From the NCBI GenBank assembly GCA_017353855.1, contig JAFMSA010000224.1:1-6900 (forward strand): a stretch of DNA of 6,900 nucleotides, read 5' to 3'. Made by a program: the position numbers and the translations under genes. The notes below the pieces were generated by a model, which was not told the origin of the DNA, made no database searches, and worked only from the letters and a program-made list of their open reading frames with translations. Below, piece after piece: positions 1-6,900 of the stretch; the stretch's first letter is position 1, and each line of letters starts with the position of its first letter. Source of the stretch: Alphaproteobacteria bacterium (GTDB taxonomy: Bacteria; Pseudomonadota; Alphaproteobacteria; ATCC43930; CGMCC-115725).

Positions 1-672
1 GTCCATGGCGGCGCGCTGAAGCTGTTGGTCAATACCTGCACGGTCGGCGTGCCGTTCGTGAAAGAGATCGAGCAGGTGATGGCGGCGCGCGGCGTCACCA
101 TTGTGGACTGCCCGATTTCGGGCGGCCCCGCGGGTGCCCGCGCCGGCACGCTGTCGGTGATGGTTTCCGGCGATCCGGCGGCGGTCGAGCGAGTGCGGCC
201 GCTGATCTCGCTGTGGGGCGGTACGCTGACCGTTGCCGGTGACAAACCTGGCGCGGCGCAACTGTTGAAGCTGACGAACAATATCCTGTTCGCCGTGTCG
301 CTGGCCGCAACCTCGGAAGCCTTCGTCATGGGCGTGAGAGGCGGGCTTGATCCCGAGGTGATGGTCAGAGCGATCAATGCCGGGAGCGGAGCCAACGGAG
401 CAACGCGCACGGTAATACCAACCGCGGTCCTCGACCGGTCATTCGGCTATGGCGCGGCGCTGCATATCCTGATGAAGGATGTCGATCTGGCGATAGCGCA
501 AGGGGAAGAGCTGGGCGTGCCGATGTGGGTCTGCCAGGCGGCGCGCCTAGTCTACAAGCACGCGATCTTCGAGGGGGCGGCCGGCGACGACATCAGCACG
601 CTCGTGCGTCATGTCGAGCGCGGCGCGGGCTTCGAGCTACCCAAAACACCCAGACATCGCGACTTGCCGTGA
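1..672 (+). CDS. NAD(P)-dependent beta-hydroxyacid dehydrogenase, 3-hydroxyisobutyrate dehydrogenase type (5'-truncated)
   Basis: The frame is open from the first base and ends at TGA 670-672, giving 223 visible residues. The family usually has about 290-300, so roughly 70-80 residues, including the GxGxxG nucleotide-binding motif, lie left of the window. Seen: the substrate-loop block DCPISGGPAGARAGTLSVM (from base 106), the catalytic lysine block LLKLTNN (Lys at 268-270, Asn at 280-282) and the C-terminal block KDVDLAIAQGEELGVPM (from about 478). These three blocks define the beta-hydroxyacid dehydrogenase family, cytosolic enzymes that oxidise 3-hydroxyacids such as 3-hydroxyisobutyrate, or reduce tartronate semialdehyde, with NAD(P). 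The substrate cannot be read from these motifs; GARAG in the loop fits many family members. The TTG at 25-27 is an internal codon, not the start. The CoA-transferase genes downstream make a role in carboxylic-acid catabolism plausible, but a 262-base gap and a Uup gene intervene, so a shared operon is unproven. Confidence 0.9.
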   Translation, partial: VHGGALKLLVNTCTVGVPFVKEIEQVMAARGVTIVDCPISGGPAGARAGTLSVMVSGDPAAVERVRPLISLWGGTLTVAGDKPGAAQLLKLTNNILFAVSLAATSEAFVMGVRGGLDPEVMVRAINAGSGANGATRTVIPTAVLDRSFGYGAALHILMKDVDLAIAQGEELGVPMWVCQAARLVYKHAIFEGAAGDDISTLVRHVERGAGFELPKTPRHRDLP

Positions 673-934
673 AACCTCGCCGCGAAGGTGGAATACGCCG
701 CTCGGGCCGAAACAACTTGCCGCTCGTTCTCTTGTCATGCGGCAGCTTTGGCTGTGTCGGCATTTCACGATGGGTGGTTCAATGAGCGGTATTACCGTAA
801 TCGATCTCGACGAAGACCGGTTGCGGTTGGGCAGCCGGTTCCTCGCGGCCAGCCGCGGCCGAACGGGTCTGGCGCACGATCCGCGACGCCCGGGCTGACC
901 GGCAGGACGTAGCTGGTGACCGGTCATTAAGGCG
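673..934. other. Intergenic gap with no convincing gene
   Basis: These 262 bases separate the dehydrogenase stop from the Uup start. I found no clear -35/-10 pair, no hairpin followed by a T run and no repeat. The only coding-like item is the short frame 782-898, listed separately. The gap is long for genes of one operon, so a promoter for the Uup gene may lie here, but none can be pointed out by eye. Confidence 0.5.
782..898 (+). CDS. Doubtful 38-residue reading frame, possible gene relic
   Basis: ATG 782-784 to TGA 896-898 encodes a peptide starting MSGITVIDLDEDRLRLGSRF. I do not recognise it. No good Shine-Dalgarno precedes it (GGGTGG lies a few bases upstream). After about codon 25 the composition becomes Arg/Gly/Pro-rich, as out-of-frame GC-rich DNA does, while another frame over the same bases reads AERVWRTIRDARADRQDVAG and looks more protein-like. 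That pattern could mean an old frameshifted gene fragment, or it may be chance. It could also be a real leader peptide ahead of the Uup gene, but nothing supports that specifically. Confidence 0.15.
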   Translation: MSGITVIDLDEDRLRLGSRFLAASRGRTGLAHDPRRPG

Positions 935-2746
<1,812 letters not shown>

Positions 2747-2754
2747 GCCTCGAT

Positions 2755-2762
2755 GGAAGAGG
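2755..2762 (+). promoter_or_regulatory. Shine-Dalgarno deciding the start of the first CoA-transferase
   Basis: GGAAGAGG ends 8 bases before ATG 2771, a good Shine-Dalgarno placement. The upstream in-frame ATG at 2753 has only GAGGG at 2735-2739, 13 bases away, and would add six residues (MEEVAR) that the family normally lacks. From 2771 the protein begins MKALAGIRVVDFS, the standard family start. I therefore prefer 2771. Confidence 0.6.
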
Positions 2763-2770
2763 TCGCGCGC

Positions 2771-4090
2771 ATGAAAGCCCTGGCGGGGATTCGCGTCGTT
2801 GATTTCAGCTGGGTGCGGGCGGGCCCATGGGCGACGCGCTGGCTCGGCGCGTTCGGCGCCGAGATCATCAAGATCGAGTGGCCTGAAAACGAGCGCGGCC
2901 GCTTACCGAGCACGACGACACCGCAACACCTCGACGTGAACCTCAATACCTCGGGCAATTTCAACGACACGAACGTCAACAAGAAGAGCCTCAGCCTCAA
3001 TGTCCGCACCGCGAAGGGGCTCGACATCGTCAAGCGGCTGATCGCGGTCTCCGATATCGTCATCGAGAATTTCAGCTCAAGGGTGCTCCGCAACTGGGGG
3101 CTCGGCTACGAGGAGCAGCGCAAGATCAAACCCGACATTGTCTACGTGTCGATGTCGGGCTACGGCCATACCGGTCGGCATCACCATTACACGACGTTCG
3201 GGCCGGTGGCGCAGGCGGTGTCCGGGCTGACCTTTCTCTCCGGCCTGCCGGACCGCCCGCCGGCCGGCTGGGGCTGGTCGTATATGGACGACACCGGCGG
3301 CTTGGCCGGCGCGATGTGTGCGCTGACCGGCCTCTACCGCCGCAACATGACAGGACAAGGGCAGCACATTGACCTGTCGCAGATGGTGGCGGGCGTGCCG
3401 CTCGTCGGACCGGCGTTGCTGGACTTCACCGTAAACGGCCGCGGCTTGCGCCGGCCTGGCTACCCGCCCGGGAACCGCGCGCTTTGGCCGGGTGCGCCGC
3501 TCACCGCCAATTACCGCGGCGGCCCGACCGTGGCGCCGCACAACGCTTACCGCACCGATCCCGGCGGCTATAACGACTGGTGTGTTATCGTCTGCCAGTC
3601 GGATGAGGAATGGCGCCGGCTGGTGGAGGTAATGGACGCGCCTGTCTGGGCCGAGCAAGAGAAATTCGCCACCGTCACCGGCCGGCTGCAGCATCAGGAG
3701 GAACTGGACGAGCAGATCGAGACCTGGACAAGGACGCTGGGCAAATACGCCGTGACCGAACAGTGCCAGGCCGCAGGGGTGCGCGCGTTGCCGGTGCAAA
3801 GCGCCGAAGACCGGGTCGAGCACGACCCCCAGCTGCGCCAGCGCGAAATGTATCTGGAGATGGAGCACCCTGCACTCGGCCGTTATAAGGTGCAAAACGC
3901 GCCGTTCAAGCTTTCCAAAACGCCGGCAACGAACTCTATGCCCAGCCCGATGATTGGTGAGCACACGCGTGAGATCGTCGAAGGGCTATTGGGTTTGACG
4001 CATGACGAACTGCGCGCGGGCTTTGCCGACGGGACGTTCTGGCCGGCGCAGCGCGCGCGCTTCCCTTACCAGGAGGAGATGCTCCGGTGA
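2771..4090 (+). CDS. Family III CoA-transferase (CaiB/BaiF/Frc), with catalytic Asp
   Basis: This 439-residue protein (445 if ATG 2753 is used) belongs to the formyl-CoA transferase/CaiB fold, interlocked-ring dimers that move CoA between carboxylic acids in the cytosol. Numbering from 2771: the N-terminus LAGIRVVDFS, the GAEIIKIEWP strand-turn (29-38), VSMSGYGHTG (about 126-135), the catalytic region SYMDDTGGLAGAMCALTGL, then GQGQHIDLSQ (about 196-204) and the C-terminal IGEHTREI. An ungapped match to the family pattern (D-x-x-x-G ... AL, then TGxGQxIDLS) places the nucleophilic aspartate at D173 (bases 3287-3289), with a second Asp next to it. An odd His-rich GRHHHYTTFGP follows the SGYG loop. 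The acid substrate cannot be told from sequence. The gene lies 24 bases after the Uup stop and overlaps the next gene by 4 bases (GTGA), so translational coupling with the second transferase is likely. Confidence 0.93.
   Translation: MKALAGIRVVDFSWVRAGPWATRWLGAFGAEIIKIEWPENERGRLPSTTTPQHLDVNLNTSGNFNDTNVNKKSLSLNVRTAKGLDIVKRLIAVSDIVIENFSSRVLRNWGLGYEEQRKIKPDIVYVSMSGYGHTGRHHHYTTFGPVAQAVSGLTFLSGLPDRPPAGWGWSYMDDTGGLAGAMCALTGLYRRNMTGQGQHIDLSQMVAGVPLVGPALLDFTVNGRGLRRPGYPPGNRALWPGAPLTANYRGGPTVAPHNAYRTDPGGYNDWCVIVCQSDEEWRRLVEVMDAPVWAEQEKFATVTGRLQHQEELDEQIETWTRTLGKYAVTEQCQAAGVRALPVQSAEDRVEHDPQLRQREMYLEMEHPALGRYKVQNAPFKLSKTPATNSMPSPMIGEHTREIVEGLLGLTHDELRAGFADGTFWPAQRARFPYQEEMLR
4071..4076 (+). promoter_or_regulatory. 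Shine-Dalgarno for the second CoA-transferase
   Basis: AGGAGG, a full consensus ribosome binding site, lies inside the last codons of the first transferase, 10 bases before the GTG start at 4087. It supports a GTG start that overlaps the previous TGA (4088-4090), and independent re-initiation as well as coupling. Confidence 0.7.
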
Positions 4091-5349
4091 CGGACACCTC
4101 GTCGCTGCCGGGTCCGCTGGCCGGCGTCCGCGTCCTGGAGTTGGCCGACGAGACCGGTCAGTTCTGCGGCAAGCTGGTCGGCGATCTCGGCGCCGACGTT
4201 ATCAAGATCGAGCCACCGGGCGGCGAGCCGTGCCGCCGCATCGGGCCGTTTGTTGACGACATCCCGCACCCAGAACGCAGCCTGTCGTTTTGGTATTACA
4301 ACACGTCGAAGCGCGGCATCACGCTGGATATCGGCTCGGCCGACGGGCGTGACCTGTTCCGCCGTCTAGCGGCGACGGCCGATGTGGTTCTGGAGACCTT
4401 CCGGCCGGGCCGCCTGGCCTCGCTCGGCTACGATTATGCGGCATTGAGCCGGCAGAACCCCGGTCTGATCCTGTGTTCCTTAACCCCGTTCGGCCAGACC
4501 GGCCCGTGGCGCGACTACCTATCGTCGGACCTCTTGCACATGGCGGCAGGCGGCGAGATGGCCTCATCCGGGTATGACGAGACCGATGTGCCGAGCGCGC
4601 CGCCGATCGCTCCGGGAGGCGGCAATGCCTGGCACATGGGCTGCCACTTCGCCTATATGGCGATCATGGCAGCGCTCGTGCACCGGACGGCTTCCGGGCG
4701 CGGGCAGTATATCGACGTGTCGATCCACGAGGCCTGCGCGCTGACCACGGAGTCGGCCATCGCCAGCTACATCTATCGCGGCGAGGTGCTGCAGCGTCAT
4801 ACCGGCCGTCACCATGCCGCGGGACCGAGCCCGCGAACCCAGTTCCGCGCCCGTGACGGCAACTACGTCTGCGCGCTGGTCGGTGGGCGGCTCAATCCCA
4901 AGTACATCCTTGAATTAGCAGATCTGCTTGACACCAATGGCATGGCCGGCGATCTCCGCGACCCGAAATACCAGGACCAGGCGGTCATCACCGCCAACAG
5001 CTCGCATATAATCGATGGTCTGGTCGCCGGTTTTATCGCCAGCCTGCCGGCCGAGGAGGTCTATCACCGCGCGCAGGAACGTGGCTTCACCTGGGGCGCG
5101 GTCCGCGCGCCGGAGCAGCTGCTCGGCGACCCGCATTTATTCGATCGCGGATTCTGGAAGGAAGTCGCGCACCCGGAACTGAGCAGCAGCTTCACTTACC
5201 CCGGAGAGGGGGCGATCTACAACGGCTCGCCCTGGCGGATTTCGCGGCGCGCGCCGCTGATCGGCGAGCACAACGCGGAAATCTTGTGCGGCGAGTTGGC
5301 GCTGTCGATCGGCGAGCTGAGGATGTTGATGGAAAACCGCGCGATCTGA
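4087..5349 (+). CDS. Family III CoA-transferase paralogue lacking the catalytic Asp
   Basis: This 420-residue protein has the same fold and motif order as its neighbour: LAGVRVLELA (11-20), GADVIKIEPPGGEP (35-48), NTSKRGITLDI (72-82), SLTPFGQTGPW (131-141), TASGRGQYIDVS (201-212) and IGEHNAEI near the C-terminus. Its full length and intact frame argue against a pseudogene. The difference is in the active-site stretch: GGGNAWHMGCHFAYMAIMAAL. Aligned without gaps from ALxHRxxxGRGQYID, the position of the nucleophilic Asp is W182, and no Asp lies between D167 and D210. Some family III members with a GGxxAxH stretch are known from genome data, and heteromeric members (BbsEF, SmtAB) consist of two paralogous chains. 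I infer that this is the partner chain of the upstream transferase. A monofunctional enzyme with another chemistry, for example racemase-like, is the alternative. The GTG start overlaps the previous stop by 4 bases. Confidence 0.92.
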   Translation: MTDTSSLPGPLAGVRVLELADETGQFCGKLVGDLGADVIKIEPPGGEPCRRIGPFVDDIPHPERSLSFWYYNTSKRGITLDIGSADGRDLFRRLAATADVVLETFRPGRLASLGYDYAALSRQNPGLILCSLTPFGQTGPWRDYLSSDLLHMAAGGEMASSGYDETDVPSAPPIAPGGGNAWHMGCHFAYMAIMAALVHRTASGRGQYIDVSIHEACALTTESAIASYIYRGEVLQRHTGRHHAAGPSPRTQFRARDGNYVCALVGGRLNPKYILELADLLDTNGMAGDLRDPKYQDQAVITANSSHIIDGLVAGFIASLPAEEVYHRAQERGFTWGAVRAPEQLLGDPHLFDRGFWKEVAHPELSSSFTYPGEGAIYNGSPWRISRRAPLIGEHNAEILCGELALSIGELRMLMENRAI

Positions 5350-5367
5350 GGCAGTCGAGCCGCGCGT

Positions 5368-5382
5368 TGCCGATCTTCGGCA
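5368..5382 (+). terminator. Small hairpin after the transferase operon, weak terminator candidate
   Basis: TGCCGA-TCT-TCGGCA forms a perfect 6-bp stem with a 3-base loop, beginning 18 bases after the second transferase stop. No T run follows, so it is not a canonical intrinsic terminator. It may stabilise the mRNA 3' end, or be chance in GC-rich DNA. Confidence 0.25.
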
Positions 5383-5440
5383 TCAGCCGGCCGCCGTGAA
5401 TGTATCGATAAGCGCGGACGAGTACCGCTAGCCTCGGTGT

Positions 5441-5750
5441 ATGATTTCGATCCGCGAGGAAATTACCACCGCCGTGCCGCCTAAGGCGGTGTGGCCGCTG
5501 CTGTCCGACCCGGCCGTGGGCGCTTCGTGCATCCCGGACGCGGCCCTGACGAAGTCCTCGACAAGGGCGGATACCAGGGCACGATGCGGGTCAAGTTCGG
5601 CCCGACCGCGGCGCATCGGGACCTCGGGTTGCGGACCCTCGACCTGGCGGTGGCGGGGCGAAGCTCACCTATGACCACGCGGCCCGGCGCTGCTCGATCG
5701 AGGGACGCGGGATCGCCGGCCGCGGCGCATCCCGCGCCAGTGCCGCCGTA
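5441..5750 (+). pseudogene. CoxG-like SRPBCC protein, frameshifted and 3'-truncated
   Basis: Three frames together spell a CoxG/SRPBCC protein, the family named after the CO dehydrogenase accessory subunit G and often found near molybdenum hydroxylase genes. Frame 2 from ATG 5441 reads MISIREEITTAVPPKAVWPL, then LSDPAVGASCIPDAAL. Near 5549 the match moves to frame 1: DEVLDKGGYQGTMRVKFGP (5548-5604). Between about 5641 and 5660 it moves to frame 3: AKLTYDHAARRCSIEGRG, then IAGRGASRASA (to about 5747). Both shifts fit single-base losses. The stretch between the second and third blocks (about 5605-5655) matches poorly. After 5750 the expected remaining half of the domain is missing; frame 3 stays open to TAA 5841-5843 without family resemblance. 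The start has no clear Shine-Dalgarno. Sequencing error could explain one shift, but not the missing 3' half, so I call it a relic. Confidence in the family is high and in the exact ends moderate. Confidence 0.8.
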
Positions 5751-5766
5751 AGCGTGCGGTCTAAAA

Positions 5767-5814
5767 CGCAAGCTTTTTTTTGCGCCACGGGTGGTAGTGG
5801 CGCAGTAATTGCGC
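5767..5814. repeat. Cluster of three overlapping inverted repeats around a T8 run
   Basis: The strongest is TGCGCCAC (5781-5788) with its exact reverse complement GTGGCGCA (5797-5804) and an 8-base loop. It shares its left arm with CGCAA/TTGCG (5767-5771/5780-5784) and its right arm with GCGCA/TGCGC (5800-5804/5810-5814), so the structures exclude each other. The T8 run precedes the main hairpin on the plus strand, the wrong order for an intrinsic terminator, and on the minus strand the run is A8. It lies just after recognisable CoxG homology stops, so it may mark a recombination or insertion scar. Confidence 0.45.
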
Positions 5815-5920
5815 AGGGAGGGTCTGTTCTTATTTACGCTTAAGTCAAGGCGAGAGAATGCCATCAGGATTCCAGGGTTTGCGCATCTTCAGCATTCGCC
5901 AGGAAGGAGAGGCCGCACCA

Positions 5921-6133
5921 ATGAGACAAGTTCTCTTCTGCCAAGTCGGCAATCTCGGCCCTATTGCCGGCCAGCTCAGCCATTTTGGGAATTACGAAGG
6001 AGGAGCATCCCTATTCCCACTAAACGTTAAACATTGCGGAAGACTTTGCGTCACCCGTTCCAATCATATGTCCATTTGTGAGCCCGACCGGCCCGGGGTA
6101 TCCTGGCTTGTCGAACAGAGGAGGGTCGGATGA
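5921..6133 (+). CDS. Possible small protein of 70 residues, unknown function
   Basis: ATG 5921 to TGA 6131-6133 encodes a peptide beginning MRQVLFCQVGNLGPIAGQLS. Two things support translation: the purine-rich AGGAAGGAGAGG (5901-5912) ends 8 bases before the ATG, and the stop overlaps the GFA start in an ATGA arrangement, typical of coupled genes. Against it: third codon positions lack the strong G/C bias of the neighbours, especially in the second half, and no family is recognised. It has four cysteines (7, 39, 43, 53), no transmembrane segment and no signal peptide. It could be a leader peptide, a young gene or chance. An in-frame ATG at 5858 would add 21 residues, but without as good a ribosome site. 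Confidence 0.25.
   Translation: MRQVLFCQVGNLGPIAGQLSHFGNYEGGASLFPLNVKHCGRLCVTRSNHMSICEPDRPGVSWLVEQRRVG
6119..6124 (+). promoter_or_regulatory. Shine-Dalgarno for the GFA-family gene
   Basis: AGGAGG within GAGGAGGG (6118-6125) ends 5 bases before ATG 6130. It fixes the start so that the protein begins MKIEGGCLCG, the usual N-terminus of this family. Confidence 0.7.
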
Positions 6134-6546
6134 AGATCGAGGGTGGCTGCCTATGCGGCAAAGTGCGCTATTCGGCCGACGCTGAACCGACGTTTGTCGG
6201 CGTATGTCATTGCAAGAACTGCCAAAAGGGCACAGGGACCGCCTTTGCGGTGGTCGTGGCGCTACCAACGCCCGCACTGACGATACGGGGCAGGCTGCAA
6301 ACATTTACCGGTCTCGGTGACAGCGGCAAAGCGACTTACCGACGCTTCTGCCCAGAATGCGGATCGGCGCTTATCGACGAGGCTGAGATCATGCCGAACG
6401 TCACGATGGTCATGGCCGGTACACTCGACGACGCGAGCTGGGTCAAGCCTGCCAGCGAAATCTTCTGCGACAGCGCGCAGCCATGGGTGCAGCTCGGCGG
6501 CGAGAGGCACCGTTTTCCGAAAATGCCCCCGCCACCGGCCGGCTGA
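6130..6546 (+). CDS. GFA (glutathione-dependent formaldehyde-activating enzyme-like)/CENP-V fold zinc protein
   Basis: This complete 138-residue protein has every cysteine of the family: C7 and C9 (GGCLCG), C26, C28 and C31 (VCHCKNCQKGTG), C74 and C77 (FCPECGSAL). By analogy with Gfa, C7/C9/C74/C77 hold a structural zinc and C26/C28/C31 a second, catalytic-site zinc. The C-terminal FCDSAQPWVQLGGERHRFPKMP is also typical. The name comes from Paracoccus Gfa, reported to speed S-hydroxymethylglutathione formation; most short homologues of this size have no proven activity, so a formaldehyde role should not be assumed. No formaldehyde dehydrogenase gene is visible nearby. It is cytosolic, with no signal peptide or membrane segment. 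The region upstream is sparse in coding, so it is probably transcribed alone or with the doubtful small frame that overlaps its start by 4 bases. Confidence 0.92.
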   Translation: MKIEGGCLCGKVRYSADAEPTFVGVCHCKNCQKGTGTAFAVVVALPTPALTIRGRLQTFTGLGDSGKATYRRFCPECGSALIDEAEIMPNVTMVMAGTLDDASWVKPASEIFCDSAQPWVQLGGERHRFPKMPPPPAG

Positions 6547-6900
6547 GCTCCTCACAAACGGCGCAGCGCATCCCGTGCGGTCTGGTTGAACAGAATGTGC
6601 CGTCCGTCATCTGACGGCGGCGTCGAGAGACGCGGTTCTTTGCCGAGATCAACGCCTCTCTGAACTCCCGGGCGTTATTTTACCGTCCCTCGCCAGCGCA
6701 CCCACATCACCATGCTTACGGCGATGCTGATATGCCGGGGCACTTGGAGAACAGGGCCATGATCAATCCGAAATATTCCAAATGAATCGCGAATGCGCCA
6801 TCGCCGACAGTGGCTTTTCCGCACCGACAATCGCGTTCTCCGCGCGCGATTTTAATTTGCGGTGACTGTGCCGGGTCGGAATTTGATATCCGCCACGGCA
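6547..6900. other. Right-end region without a recognised gene
   Basis: Apart from the tandem hairpins, these 354 bases hold nothing I can assign. On the minus strand a frame is open from the right edge to a TAA at 6717-6715 (about 60 codons, reading GDGAFAIHLEYFGLIMALFS in its middle), but neighbouring frames are also open for 15-45 codons and no motif is recognised. It could be the 3' end of a gene outside the window. No repeat or tRNA was seen. Confidence 0.4.
6599..6641 (+). terminator. Tandem hairpins after the GFA gene, weak terminator candidate
   Basis: Two small stems follow the GFA stop by about 50-75 bases. The first is GCCGTC (6599-6604) with GACGGC (6613-6618); an alternative is CCGTC-ATCT-GACGG at 6604-6617. 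The second is GCGTC-GAGA-GACGC (6620-6633), with a GNRA tetraloop, followed by GGTTCTTT (6634-6641). The second stem plus T-rich tail resembles a modest intrinsic terminator, though the tail starts with GG and is interrupted by C. Confidence 0.35.

Larger units (their letters stand above)
5751..6129. other. Lower-GC region between CoxG relic and GFA gene
   Basis: Composition drops visibly here compared with the genes on the left: T8 at 5774-5781, and AT-rich patches near 5829-5843 and 6018-6034. It holds the hairpin cluster 5767-5814 and one doubtful small frame (5921-6133), both listed separately. A promoter for the GFA gene may be here. TTGCGT (6046-6051) and the AT-rich CAATCATATG (6061-6070) are in the right area, but no standard 16-18 base spacing was found, so none is called. 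Confidence 0.45.

Noticed and set aside
732..795. TTGTCA (732-737) and TATTAC (790-795) as a sigma-70 promoter
   Set aside because: The spacing is far from 16-18 bases and no better partner for either box was found.
3077..3964. Minus-strand open frame of 295 codons over the first CoA-transferase
   Set aside because: Antisense shadow of a well-supported gene; composition is His/Arg/Ala/Val-rich without motifs.
5774..5804. T8 run plus perfect 8-bp hairpin considered as an intrinsic terminator
   Set aside because: The T run is upstream of the stem on the plus strand, and on the minus strand it reads as A8 downstream, so neither strand gives a stem followed by a U tract.
6782..6865. Plus-strand ATG frame of 27 codons
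   Set aside because: No Shine-Dalgarno before it, very short and no family resemblance.
6715..6900. Minus-strand frame open from the right edge to a stop at 6715-6717
   Set aside because: About 60 codons with no recognised motif, no visible start and other frames also open; too weak to call a partial gene without sequence beyond the edge.

Overview
The window is about 6.9 kb of GC-rich DNA, very probably from an alphaproteobacterium. The basis is the strong G/C preference at third codon positions, the Uup-type ABC-F protein with its typical 'YSDQRALE..LP.RIE' C-terminal domain, and the mix of family III CoA-transferases with a CoxG-like relic, as is common in metabolically versatile soil bacteria such as Bradyrhizobium relatives. 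The genus is an inference from protein style only. All recognisable genes lie on the plus strand.

Layout. (1) 1-672: the C-terminal three quarters of a beta-hydroxyacid dehydrogenase of the 3-hydroxyisobutyrate dehydrogenase type, cut by the left edge. (2) 673-934: a gap without a convincing gene; a 38-codon reading frame (782-898) may be a relic. (3) 935-2746: a complete Uup-like ABC-F ATPase. (4) 2771-4090 and 4087-5349: two tandem family III (CaiB/BaiF/Frc) CoA-transferases, the second starting inside the stop codon of the first. (5) 5441-about 5750: a CoxG-like SRPBCC gene broken by at least two frameshifts and missing its 3' part. (6) About 5750-6129: a lower-GC stretch with overlapping hairpins beside a T8 run and one doubtful small reading frame. 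(7) 6130-6546: a complete GFA/CENP-V-fold zinc protein. (8) 6547-6900: no gene found; two small tandem hairpins follow the GFA gene.

How the genes may work together. The dehydrogenase fragment, the CoA-transferase pair and the CoxG relic look like parts of an organic-acid catabolic neighbourhood: CoA activation of a carboxylic acid plus oxidation of a hydroxyacid or semialdehyde. The Uup gene sits directly upstream of the transferases and may share their transcript, although its role is unrelated housekeeping. The most interesting point is that the first transferase keeps the catalytic aspartate while the second has tryptophan in an ungapped alignment at that position. With the 4-base overlap, this suggests a two-subunit CoA-transferase with one catalytic and one non-catalytic chain. 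The right third looks like an eroded region: a decayed gene, a change in base composition and sparse coding. I saw no CRISPR array, tRNA, rRNA, insertion sequence or prophage gene, and no clearly new multi-gene system.
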